A stretch of 18,016 nucleotides of DNA, from the NCBI GenBank assembly GCA_946887065.1, contig CAMPKL010000011.1, forward strand, positions 1 through 18,016. The letters are read 5' to 3'. The notes beneath the pieces were generated by a model that saw only the letters and a list, made by a program, of their open reading frames with translations, searched no databases and was not told the DNA's origin. This document shows positions 7,687-15,122 of this stretch, piece after piece (within the stretch, counting starts at the first letter, position 1; the number at the start of each line of letters is the position of its first letter). This DNA is from an uncultured Bryobacterales bacterium. GTDB lineage: Bacteria > Acidobacteriota > Terriglobia > Bryobacterales > UBA6623. A program made the translations under genes and the position numbers.

Positions 7687-9804
7687 ATGAAGAAGGTATT
7701 GCGGACTGCACGGATGTGCGTATTCCTTGGGGGATTGCTTTTGATCCCGCTGAGCGTAATCTCAGCCGGGTTATTGGGCTCGCTGACCAAGGTGCTGAAT
7801 CCCATCCTGAAGCCGATTGTTGCGGTCGTGCAACCTGTCCTGACGCCGCTGGTTTCCCCCACTTTGGAACCCGTCGTCACGCAAATCCTGGAACCGATCC
7901 TGACGCCCCCGACTGAACCAGTGGAGGCTCCGTCGCTTAGCGCGAACTCCAGAGACATGAAACTGCTCGTTCTCACCGCCGACGGCACGGAGCCTAGCTT
8001 CGCGTCGATCAAGGCGATTCTGAACCAGATCGGCGTTCCCTACGACGCTGTTGTTTTAACGCAGACTGGCGGACAATTACCCGCGCTATCGGGTACCCAA
8101 AAGGGCAACTATCAAGGCATCATCCTGGCGACAGGAAACCTCGTTACCTGTTCGACGACGCCCTGCACCATTGCGCTGCCGGAGCAAGGCTGGGATCAAC
8201 TCGACAAATACGCGATGCAGTATGGCGTGAGGACGCTTGCCTATTACACTTTCCCCGACCCTCGTTACGGCATCATGTGGACCGGAGACGCCCAAGTCGG
8301 CGGGACGTTGTCATTCCTTCCAGCTTCGAGCCAGGCCTTCCCGGATCTTACTCGCACCGGTCAGATCCCGGTCGAGTTCGCCTACGTATATAAGGCGACT
8401 CCCGTCGCGGGCGCCGGCGAGACGTCCACGCCTATCCTTTCAATGGACGGCCAGACCGTGGGGGTCTTGCACAAGAAAGCCGACAATCGTGAGTACCTCG
8501 CGCTGACGTTCGACAACAGTCAGCATCTCTCTCATTCCATGGCACTGGGTTATGGCCTTGTGAAATGGGTGACTGGCGGCGTGTTCATCGGAGAGCGCAA
8601 GTTCTACTATTCGCCGCAGATCGATGACTTGTTCCTCGCGAACGACTTGTTCGATGCCAGCGACTCAAAGTGTCGCCCGTCGGGCTTTCAACTCGATCCT
8701 ACGGTTGACCCGGCCGCGGGATGCCCGTCCATCCGAACCAGCGGCGCGGATTTAGACAAGGTCAAGGCATGGCAGGACCAAGCCACGGCTTCCGGCGCCG
8801 GCACGATTAAGACGACCATGGCCTACAACGGCTTTGGAACCACTGCCGCTGGAGACGCGCCGGTTCCCGATTCGTTGGCTGCGGCCGCCGTTCGCTATCG
8901 CTCCAGCTTTTTCTGGGTCTCGCACACCTACGACCACGAGCACCTGGATTGCTTTAAGCCTGTCCCCAACAGCGGCGTGTGTTCGCCAGCAACCTATTCG
9001 CAGTCTTACCTGGAACTGAGCGATAACGCCAATGTCGGACGCAAGCTCAACTTGGTGGAAGACAGGCTAAGTTTGGTCACGCCAAACCTCTCTGGACTAA
9101 CCAATGCAAACTTCCTAAGAGCGGCAGAGGACAACGGGTTCCGTTATCTCGTCAGCGATTCGTCCAAGCTGCCAGCCAACCACCCGCACAATACCTCGGT
9201 CTATAGCTCGATACGCCCCGCGATTCTGCTCATTCCGCGGCGCCCGACGAACATCTTCTACAACGTCTACACGCCGACGGTAGGAGTTCCTGGGTCAGCG
9301 ACGGGAGAGTACAACTACTTCTATGGTCCGAACGGAATCAGCCGGGTCGGCGGACCAGGCGGACCGCCGTTCTTCGACACCGAACAGACGTACGGACAGA
9401 TCATCAACCGCGAGGCCGAGATGATCGTGCGCAACATGTTCCGCGGTGAAGTCTATCCCTTGATGTTCCATCAAGCCAATCTGATCGCCTATGACGGCAC
9501 GCATAGCCTGTTTACGGACCTGTCCCAGGCGGTTCTCGACAAGGTGCGAGCGCTATCGCCGCTGCCGATCAACAGCCTGGATCAGAGCAGGATCGCGGCG
9601 ATTACCTTAGATCGGATGGCGTTCAATCAATCCGGCGTAACGGGAATTCTCGATCCCGGGGTCGGCGTCGTCCTTCGCGTAACGAAGAACGCCAAGGTGC
9701 CCGTTTCCGGCATTTGCAAGGGAACCTGCGACAGCAACGGCGGGCAACCCGTTTCTTACTTCAGCGTAAGCAGCACCGCGCCCACTTTTGTTTCGGCGCT
9801 CTAA
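7687..9804 (+). CDS. Secreted polysaccharide deacetylase, CE18 (Agd3)-like
   Basis: The product is 705 residues from the ATG at 7687 (one more if 7684 is used). Residues ~9-27 are a hydrophobic signal or anchor segment. Residues ~35-80 are a stalk with a regular Pro-(Ile/Val/Leu) spacing. An alpha/beta domain follows (from 'KLLVLTADGTEPSF', with 'GIILATGN'), resembling the carbohydrate-binding CBM87 module of Agd3. The catalytic domain carries 'YYSPQIDDLF' (D313, D314) and 'SHTYDHEHLD' (H413, H417, H419), the Asp and His-x3-His metal-site pattern of NodB-like deacetylases; 'PLMFHQANL' (H595) is a likely third active-site motif. The C-terminus looks like a beta-rich domain. It would de-N-acetylate GalNAc-containing polymer outside the inner membrane. 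It opens the operon, upstream of the export and synthesis genes. The CE18 assignment rests on remembered motif similarity; a more general polysaccharide-deacetylase call is safer. Confidence 0.75.
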   Translation: MKKVLRTARMCVFLGGLLLIPLSVISAGLLGSLTKVLNPILKPIVAVVQPVLTPLVSPTLEPVVTQILEPILTPPTEPVEAPSLSANSRDMKLLVLTADGTEPSFASIKAILNQIGVPYDAVVLTQTGGQLPALSGTQKGNYQGIILATGNLVTCSTTPCTIALPEQGWDQLDKYAMQYGVRTLAYYTFPDPRYGIMWTGDAQVGGTLSFLPASSQAFPDLTRTGQIPVEFAYVYKATPVAGAGETSTPILSMDGQTVGVLHKKADNREYLALTFDNSQHLSHSMALGYGLVKWVTGGVFIGERKFYYSPQIDDLFLANDLFDASDSKCRPSGFQLDPTVDPAAGCPSIRTSGADLDKVKAWQDQATASGAGTIKTTMAYNGFGTTAAGDAPVPDSLAAAAVRYRSSFFWVSHTYDHEHLDCFKPVPNSGVCSPATYSQSYLELSDNANVGRKLNLVEDRLSLVTPNLSGLTNANFLRAAEDNGFRYLVSDSSKLPANHPHNTSVYSSIRPAILLIPRRPTNIFYNVYTPTVGVPGSATGEYNYFYGPNGISRVGGPGGPPFFDTEQTYGQIINREAEMIVRNMFRGEVYPLMFHQANLIAYDGTHSLFTDLSQAVLDKVRALSPLPINSLDQSRIAAITLDRMAFNQSGVTGILDPGVGVVLRVTKNAKVPVSGICKGTCDSNGGQPVSYFSVSSTAPTFVSAL

Positions 9805-9814
9805 GGAGAGAACC

Positions 9815-11032
9815 TTGAAACGATTACTGTTCGTCTACATTACCTTGTCCGGGCTGTGCTTAGCACAGTCCGGCAACGCCTCTCTCGACCTCACCGAGGC
9901 GATTGAACTCGCCGCGTCGAAACCGACGCCGGCTGATAGTGAGCTAGCCGTGGCCCAGGCCCGTTTGCTCTGGATGGAAGCGGCGAGCCATCGACGGGTA
10001 GAAATCAGGCCTCAATCAGCGATTTGGACTCTCGTCAATCCCCTAGCGCTGGTTACGAACGTCGGTGCCGGACTGTTGGCGAACGGCAAGACAGCCACTC
10101 CGCTTAACGTGCTCGACGCAAGGATAGACGCAGCTTCCGCCGCGATAGACGTTCAAAGTGATCGCTTTCACCGAGAGGTGGAAGTGACCGAGCTCTATAT
10201 GGCGTTAGCCCTGGAGCAACAAAGAGCGAATCAGTCTTGTTTGCTGGTATCCGATGCGATCGGAGAGCGGGAGAAGTCTCAGCAAGAGCTGAGCGTGGCG
10301 CGCGCTACCCGTCTCGACGTGCTTTGGCACGAACAGGCCGTACTCGAACGCAAATCGGATTGCCGCAGAAGTGACCAAGCCGTTGGGATCGCTGCTGTGA
10401 AGCTCGCCACGATTTTGCAGCGGTCTGCCGACGATGTAAGGGCTGCAGAGATTCGAGTGCGGACGCCGTCGGAACTGCCTCTGGAATCTCCGGAAGCTCT
10501 CTACCAAATGGCAAGAATCTATCGGCGGGACCTAATAGAAGGCCAAGCGGCCAAACAGCGAATCTTGGAATTGTGGGACGAATTGGAAGCGACCCACGAC
10601 AAGAGAATGCGCGTCGTTCTCAAAGACAACAACGCCTTCGACGCGGAGAAACGAGTGTTGGCCGAGAAGATCCGGCGGCTGGAAAGTCGACATGAAGAAT
10701 TGGAGCGGCAGATCCTGGCGAGGATCGCTGAAATTCGGATTCGACTGGATTCCTTGCACGACCAGCTTGATCTAGCGGACGAGCGCATGGAACTCGCAGC
10801 GGAACGCAGCCGGATTACATCGGTTCGGGTGCAGGCTGGATTAGCCGATCGCTTGGAATTGGCACGGGCCAAGGACGCGGAGCGCTTAGCCTCGTTTGAC
10901 CTCGCGCGTCTGAAGTCTGAGGACAGCGCGAATGTTTCCGCCCTCGTCGCCGTAGTTGGACTTCGTAGCGAGGCCGACTCGCTTCAGGCTTTGATTTACG
11001 ACGCCGCGATCGTCAGTGCGAGGCTCCGGTAG
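9815..11032 (+). CDS. TolC-family outer-membrane export protein (OEP)
   Basis: The product is 405 residues. I chose the TTG at 9815 because AAGGAG lies six bases before it (overlapping the previous stop) and it starts a signal peptide (KRLLFVYITLSGLCLAQ). Most of the chain is long amphipathic helix, with the OEP-family layout of two helical halves: an opening 'DLTEAIELA', a first half with beta-like strands around 'SAIWTLVNPLALVTNVGAG', and a coiled-coil second half with 'RVQAGLADRLELARAKDAE', the OEP signature region. It is shorter than usual TolC proteins (about 430-490 residues), and the second half shows little strand-like sequence. It would form the outer-membrane/periplasmic duct. The adaptor gene follows after four bases, which supports a shared complex. 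Confidence 0.75.
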   Translation: MKRLLFVYITLSGLCLAQSGNASLDLTEAIELAASKPTPADSELAVAQARLLWMEAASHRRVEIRPQSAIWTLVNPLALVTNVGAGLLANGKTATPLNVLDARIDAASAAIDVQSDRFHREVEVTELYMALALEQQRANQSCLLVSDAIGEREKSQQELSVARATRLDVLWHEQAVLERKSDCRRSDQAVGIAAVKLATILQRSADDVRAAEIRVRTPSELPLESPEALYQMARIYRRDLIEGQAAKQRILELWDELEATHDKRMRVVLKDNNAFDAEKRVLAEKIRRLESRHEELERQILARIAEIRIRLDSLHDQLDLADERMELAAERSRITSVRVQAGLADRLELARAKDAERLASFDLARLKSEDSANVSALVAVVGLRSEADSLQALIYDAAIVSARLR

Positions 11033-11036
11033 GCCG

Positions 11037-12158
11037 ATGACTGTTCACTCCAAACCGTTCGCGATACTCCGCGGAGTATTGCTGATCGGGCTGGCTGTTC
11101 TCGTCCTCACGATCTATTCGTCTAGGGCGGGAACAGCATTTCCCAGCCGGTTCAACCTGCCGATCGATATGTCCTCGGAGACGGTGCTGCCGGCGCGGAT
11201 CGAACCCGGTTCGTTGTCCAACATCGTCAGCGAATTTCCCGCTCGGGTAGCCTCTGTACATGTGCAAACAGGCTCTGCCGTTGAGGCGGGCGATACGCTG
11301 ATGGTTTTAGAGAATAAAGAGATTAGCGTCCAGATCGAGGCCGCCGAAAAGCGTCTAGCGGCCGCGGCAGCACACTTGGACACGTTCACATCGCAGGCAG
11401 CCGCCGCTATTACTCGAAATCTTGCTCAAGAGAGAATGCGAAGCGCGCAGCGCAATCGCGACCTGGCCCGCCAGCGTCTGCAAGCTTTCAAGGTCAGCGA
11501 CTCCGAAGCAGCGTTTCAGGCCGCCCGGGAACGCTTAGCTGCTATCCAGCCCCTGGTTCAGCGAGGTCTAGCCACGGAGGCGGAACTTCATGAGTATGAA
11601 CGGCGGCTAGAAGCGGACTCGCGAGATCTGGAAGCGGCTCGTGAACATCAGTCTCGCCTCAGCCAGGAACTCGACCAGGCTGAATCCCAGATTCGCCTGC
11701 TCGATTTACAAGTCACGGCTTCGTCTCACGACCCCTCTAGCTTCGAGGCTGATTATGCGGATGCGAAAGCCGCCTTCATGGCAGCCCAGGAGCGCGGCAG
11801 TAGGTTGGTGATCAAAGCGACCGGACGCGGGACAGTCCTCAGTCTCGGGGTGCGGCAAGACGAATGGATTCATGCCGGAACGAGTATTGCCCGCATTGCC
11901 GATCTGTCTACCCTCACAATCGCGGCTCCCGTCACGGCTAAACTGGCGCAATCGATCCAAGTTGGCCGCCCGCTGTCCGTGTTGCTTCCTGGCGCCGGCG
12001 CGGAGCGACTCCCGTCGTTCGTCAGCGACGTCACTCTGGTTCCGGATGCAACACACCAGGTCTATCTCATTAAGGCCGTCATAACCAACCCAGACCCCAA
12101 GACGATCCTGGTGGGCCTTGACGCCCAAATGGAATTTGAGCATTTGGATGTGCGATGA
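11037..12158 (+). CDS. HlyD-family periplasmic adaptor (membrane fusion protein)
   Basis: The product is 373 residues from the ATG at 11037, four bases after the previous stop; an upstream GTG at 11016 is open but overlaps the TolC-like gene. One membrane segment (~9-27, 'GVLLIGLAVLVLTIY') anchors it. Then come a biotinyl/lipoyl-like half ('SEFPARVASVHVQTGSAVEA', 'GDTLMVLEN'), a long Ala/Glu/Arg-rich coiled coil (~95-235), the second lipoyl half ('IKATGRGTVLSLGVRQDEWI') and a beta-barrel ('LTIAAPVTAKLAQSIQVGRP'). HlyD/AcrA adaptors bridge an inner-membrane transporter to a TolC-type duct. No ABC or RND pump gene lies nearby; the inner-membrane partner in this operon would be PelG or the last membrane protein. 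Its stop overlaps the pelF start as ATGA, so the two are probably translationally coupled. Confidence 0.85.
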   Translation: MTVHSKPFAILRGVLLIGLAVLVLTIYSSRAGTAFPSRFNLPIDMSSETVLPARIEPGSLSNIVSEFPARVASVHVQTGSAVEAGDTLMVLENKEISVQIEAAEKRLAAAAAHLDTFTSQAAAAITRNLAQERMRSAQRNRDLARQRLQAFKVSDSEAAFQAARERLAAIQPLVQRGLATEAELHEYERRLEADSRDLEAAREHQSRLSQELDQAESQIRLLDLQVTASSHDPSSFEADYADAKAAFMAAQERGSRLVIKATGRGTVLSLGVRQDEWIHAGTSIARIADLSTLTIAAPVTAKLAQSIQVGRPLSVLLPGAGAERLPSFVSDVTLVPDATHQVYLIKAVITNPDPKTILVGLDAQMEFEHLDVR

Positions 12159-13648
12159 GCGGGCGGTCGGTATTGCTGACGACAGACGGAACTTACCCGT
12201 GTTACCGCGGGGGAGTGAGCGTTTGGTGCGATCAACTTATCCGGCAGTTACCGACTACCTCGTTTCACTTATTCGCCGTTACCCACTCTCCGAGCGCCGC
12301 CTCGGTCGTTCAGTTACCGTCCAACGTGGTCTCTCAGCAATTTCTTCCGCTGTGGGGCACCGCGGAACCAGGTCCGGCCGCGGGTAGCCTCCTGAGTTGC
12401 CTCATACGACGCCTTCAGACAACGCCGGAGAAAATAAGCAGTGAGTTCCTGCCGCCGTTTGAATCCTTGCTGAACTGCATTATGGCGGACTCTTCAGCCC
12501 GCCGTCCCGAAGAACTGGCCGAATCGTTTGACGCGTTGCACCGGTACTTCCGCGAGTACGACTACTCGCGGTCGATATCGTCGCCGCAGGCCTGGAACTC
12601 CTTTTTGCGTGTCTGCCGCGATAGGCCGGAAGCGTTTACGCTCGAGGAAGCCACGAAGTGCATGCGCTGGCTGCAACGGTATCTAGCCGTCTCAGCAGTG
12701 ACCTTTCCGGAGACGGACATCGTGCACGCTTCCATGGCTGGCCTTGCCGGCGTTCCTGGCGTGATTCAAAAGCTCAACAGAGGTACAGGGTTCTTACTCA
12801 CGGAGCACGGCATCTATCTGCGCGAACTTTATCTATCGCTCGGACGAATGAAAGAAAGCGTGAATTGCCGACGCTTCTTGTTTAGTTGGTACGAAGCGTT
12901 GGTGCGCATGAACTACCACTATGCGGACTCAATCACCTCGCTGTGTGAGTTCAATCGTCACTGGCAGATTCAAATGGGCGGCGCGTCCAACCGCATCGAA
13001 ATCGTGCCGAACGGCGTCGACTCGAAAGTTTTCCATTCCGTTGACAAGCCCGTCCCCGCCCCGGCTCCGACGGTACTCACCATGGCGCGCATCTACCGGC
13101 TAAAGGGAATCGATCATTTGATAAGGGCTATTGCCATCGTTGCGCCGCAGGCGCCGCAGGTCCGCTGGCGTGTGTTAGGCGAAGTCGGCGACCGCGAATA
13201 TTATCACTACTGCCTCAAGCTCGCCGAAGAGCTCGGAATCGCCGACAAGATTGAGTGGGGACAGACTACGGATCCCGCATCGGCATACCAGGCCGCTGAC
13301 GTCCTCTGTCTGCCGAGCATCTCGGAAGCAATGCCGTACTCAATCCTCGAAGCGATGTTTAGCGGATGCCCTGTCGTTGCGACGGACGTAGGCGGAGTCG
13401 CGGAGATGCTCGGTAATACAGGTCTAGTAGTGCCCCCTCGCAATCCTTCACAAATGGCCAAGGCGCTGCTCTCTTTGCTAGCCGGCGACGGCGCTGACGG
13501 CTACCGCCGGGAACTGTCGTCGCGAGCGCTGGAACGCGCTCGTTCACGGTATGAACTTACGAAGTGCTCCGAGCGCTTCCAACTAATTTATGACCGAACA
13601 TCAAGATCAGTCGCACCTGCCGACTTGCTTGCGGCCGGACCTGGCTAA
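12155..13648 (+). CDS. pelF: PelF-type GT4 glycosyltransferase (Pel exopolysaccharide synthase)
   Basis: The product is 497 residues, close to Pseudomonas PelF (about 507). The N-terminal 'LLTTDGTYPCYRGGVSVW' (7-24) and mid-protein 'LLTEHGIYLRE' (214-224) are PelF-specific signatures. The GT-B C-terminal half has 'VPNGVDSKVF' (284-293), 'ARIYRLKG' with K317, and the GT4 E-x7-E motif at E391/E399 ('SEAMPYSILEAM'), followed by 'CPVVATDVGGVAEML'. PelF is a soluble cytoplasmic enzyme that uses a UDP-sugar (UDP-GalNAc in known Pel systems) to extend the polymer. It starts inside the adaptor stop codon (ATGA) and its end overlaps the next gene by 59 bp, so synthesis and export genes are tightly coupled. 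Confidence 0.93.
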   Translation: MSGRSVLLTTDGTYPCYRGGVSVWCDQLIRQLPTTSFHLFAVTHSPSAASVVQLPSNVVSQQFLPLWGTAEPGPAAGSLLSCLIRRLQTTPEKISSEFLPPFESLLNCIMADSSARRPEELAESFDALHRYFREYDYSRSISSPQAWNSFLRVCRDRPEAFTLEEATKCMRWLQRYLAVSAVTFPETDIVHASMAGLAGVPGVIQKLNRGTGFLLTEHGIYLRELYLSLGRMKESVNCRRFLFSWYEALVRMNYHYADSITSLCEFNRHWQIQMGGASNRIEIVPNGVDSKVFHSVDKPVPAPAPTVLTMARIYRLKGIDHLIRAIAIVAPQAPQVRWRVLGEVGDREYYHYCLKLAEELGIADKIEWGQTTDPASAYQAADVLCLPSISEAMPYSILEAMFSGCPVVATDVGGVAEMLGNTGLVVPPRNPSQMAKALLSLLAGDGADGYRRELSSRALERARSRYELTKCSERFQLIYDRTSRSVAPADLLAAGPG

Positions 13649-15119
13649 AGAATGGCAAGAGCCGTTGAACGTCCGCGATTTGGCGACGCGACTCGAAACC
13701 GAGGGTGTCACCGATGCGGTCGCCCGTTCAGAGTTTGGATATGAAACCGCCCACAGTATGGCCGAGACCTGGTTGCCGCGCGTTTTAACGTACGGGCCGA
13801 CGCTTGAGCCGCCTCTAGCGCACAAGGGGTTGCTACGAGAGTATGTCAACGGCATTGCTTTTTCCGTGCCCTTGTTGTTTTCGTGTCTGTCCATGCTGAC
13901 TTTGGGGTTTGCGCTGTGGGGAGGAGAATTACCGAACGAGGACGCCACGGCGGTTGGGATCGGCACGGTAGGCAGCTTTCTTCTCGCGGGCGGCGTGGTA
14001 CAAGCGATGGTCCGGCGTGGTCTCTTCTTCCATACAACCCAACAGCCCTCGATGTGCGCTTCCTCAATTCGGCATTGGTTCGCCGTGGGAGTTGGCATTG
14101 TCGGAGTCGGATCGCTCGTGCTGCTCGCAGCGTCGGAATATTGGACATGGCTCCCCTCGCGCGTCAACCTCGTTGCCGCCGCCTTCTGCGTGACGTTGGG
14201 TATTTTCTGGCTTGCAGCCGGCGCGTTCTACGTGCTGGAAAAAGGCGTATTGTTGGTGTGGCTGAACCTAGCCGGAATCGGCGTCGTCTGGTTCCTCCAC
14301 GCCTGGTGCGCCCTGCCTCTCATTACGTCGCAACTCCTAGCGCTCGCCGCCTGCTGCTCAGCCGGCACTTGGATCGTTCTGAGATCTCTGCGTCAGATGG
14401 TCGGTTCGGCCCACTCCGACGTCGGCGCCTGGGATCTAGCCAAAGAGGCGTATGCCGTGTGGCCGTTCTTTCTTTATGGGATCACGTACTACTTGCTGCT
14501 ATTCGGCGATCGACTGTCGGCGTGGACGGCCCAAACCTACTCCGCTCCGCTGGCGGTGCAGTTTCGTGGCGACTATGAAACGGCGATCAACATCGGCCTC
14601 TTTACGTTTGTCGTGCTCGCGGGTTGGGTTCATTGTGCGACTGCTGCGTTTTACACCGTGATCGCACGTTCTTCAAAGAGTCATCTAGTCACCGAAATTA
14701 GCGCATTCCGTGCAGACGTTCAGGGCTGCTACCAGAGGTATGCGCTGCTGTTGGTCGCACTTGGAGTTGCCGCGGGTTTGATCTCTTTCGGGGTAGGCAC
14801 AGCGACAGGCCTGCTCACGGGTGCGACGACGCTGCAGACGGCAGTCGCGTCGCTCATCGGATACGTTCTGCTCATGTTCGGTCTTTGGAACGTCAATCTC
14901 CTGTTCGGCCTCTCAAGCCCCGTCGCGGCTGTACGTTCGGCTGCGGTCGGATGCCTTGCCAACCTGTGCCTCGGGTACTTATGCTCCCGCGTTGGGGGGT
15001 ACGAGTATGCGGTTATAGGATTCCTCGCGGGCGGCGCTGTATTCGCAATGGCGTCCAGAGCATCCGTCTTGCAGGCATTTCAAGAATTGGACTACAGGCA
15101 GTTTGTCGTCACCGGATAA
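13590..15119 (+). CDS. pelG: PelG-like polytopic membrane protein (putative polysaccharide translocase)
   Basis: The product is 509 residues, with about twelve predicted membrane helices by eye, the number known for PelG, and a cytoplasmic N-terminal extension of about 88 residues. The segment 'FFLYGITYYLLLFGDRLSAW' fits the aromatic/acidic (D-R/K)-x-x-x-W region I associate with PelG. PelG belongs to the MOP flippase-like superfamily and is thought to move Pel polymer across the inner membrane together with PelF. The gene begins 59 bp before the pelF stop in another frame, an unusually long overlap kept because the ATG at 13590 begins a chain without another nearby start. Pseudomonas PelG is shorter (about 456 residues); the extension ('LATRLETEGVTDAVARSEFG') accounts for the difference. 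The name rests on topology, partner and position. Confidence 0.75.
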   Translation: MTEHQDQSHLPTCLRPDLAKEWQEPLNVRDLATRLETEGVTDAVARSEFGYETAHSMAETWLPRVLTYGPTLEPPLAHKGLLREYVNGIAFSVPLLFSCLSMLTLGFALWGGELPNEDATAVGIGTVGSFLLAGGVVQAMVRRGLFFHTTQQPSMCASSIRHWFAVGVGIVGVGSLVLLAASEYWTWLPSRVNLVAAAFCVTLGIFWLAAGAFYVLEKGVLLVWLNLAGIGVVWFLHAWCALPLITSQLLALAACCSAGTWIVLRSLRQMVGSAHSDVGAWDLAKEAYAVWPFFLYGITYYLLLFGDRLSAWTAQTYSAPLAVQFRGDYETAINIGLFTFVVLAGWVHCATAAFYTVIARSSKSHLVTEISAFRADVQGCYQRYALLLVALGVAAGLISFGVGTATGLLTGATTLQTAVASLIGYVLLMFGLWNVNLLFGLSSPVAAVRSAAVGCLANLCLGYLCSRVGGYEYAVIGFLAGGAVFAMASRASVLQAFQELDYRQFVVTG

Positions 15120-15122
15120 GGG

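Noticed and set aside
9815..12158. Drug- or metal-efflux pump operon
   Set aside because: The TolC-like and HlyD-like genes could suggest one, but there is no RND, ABC or MFS gene and the adaptor is translationally coupled to pelF, so a polysaccharide role fits better.
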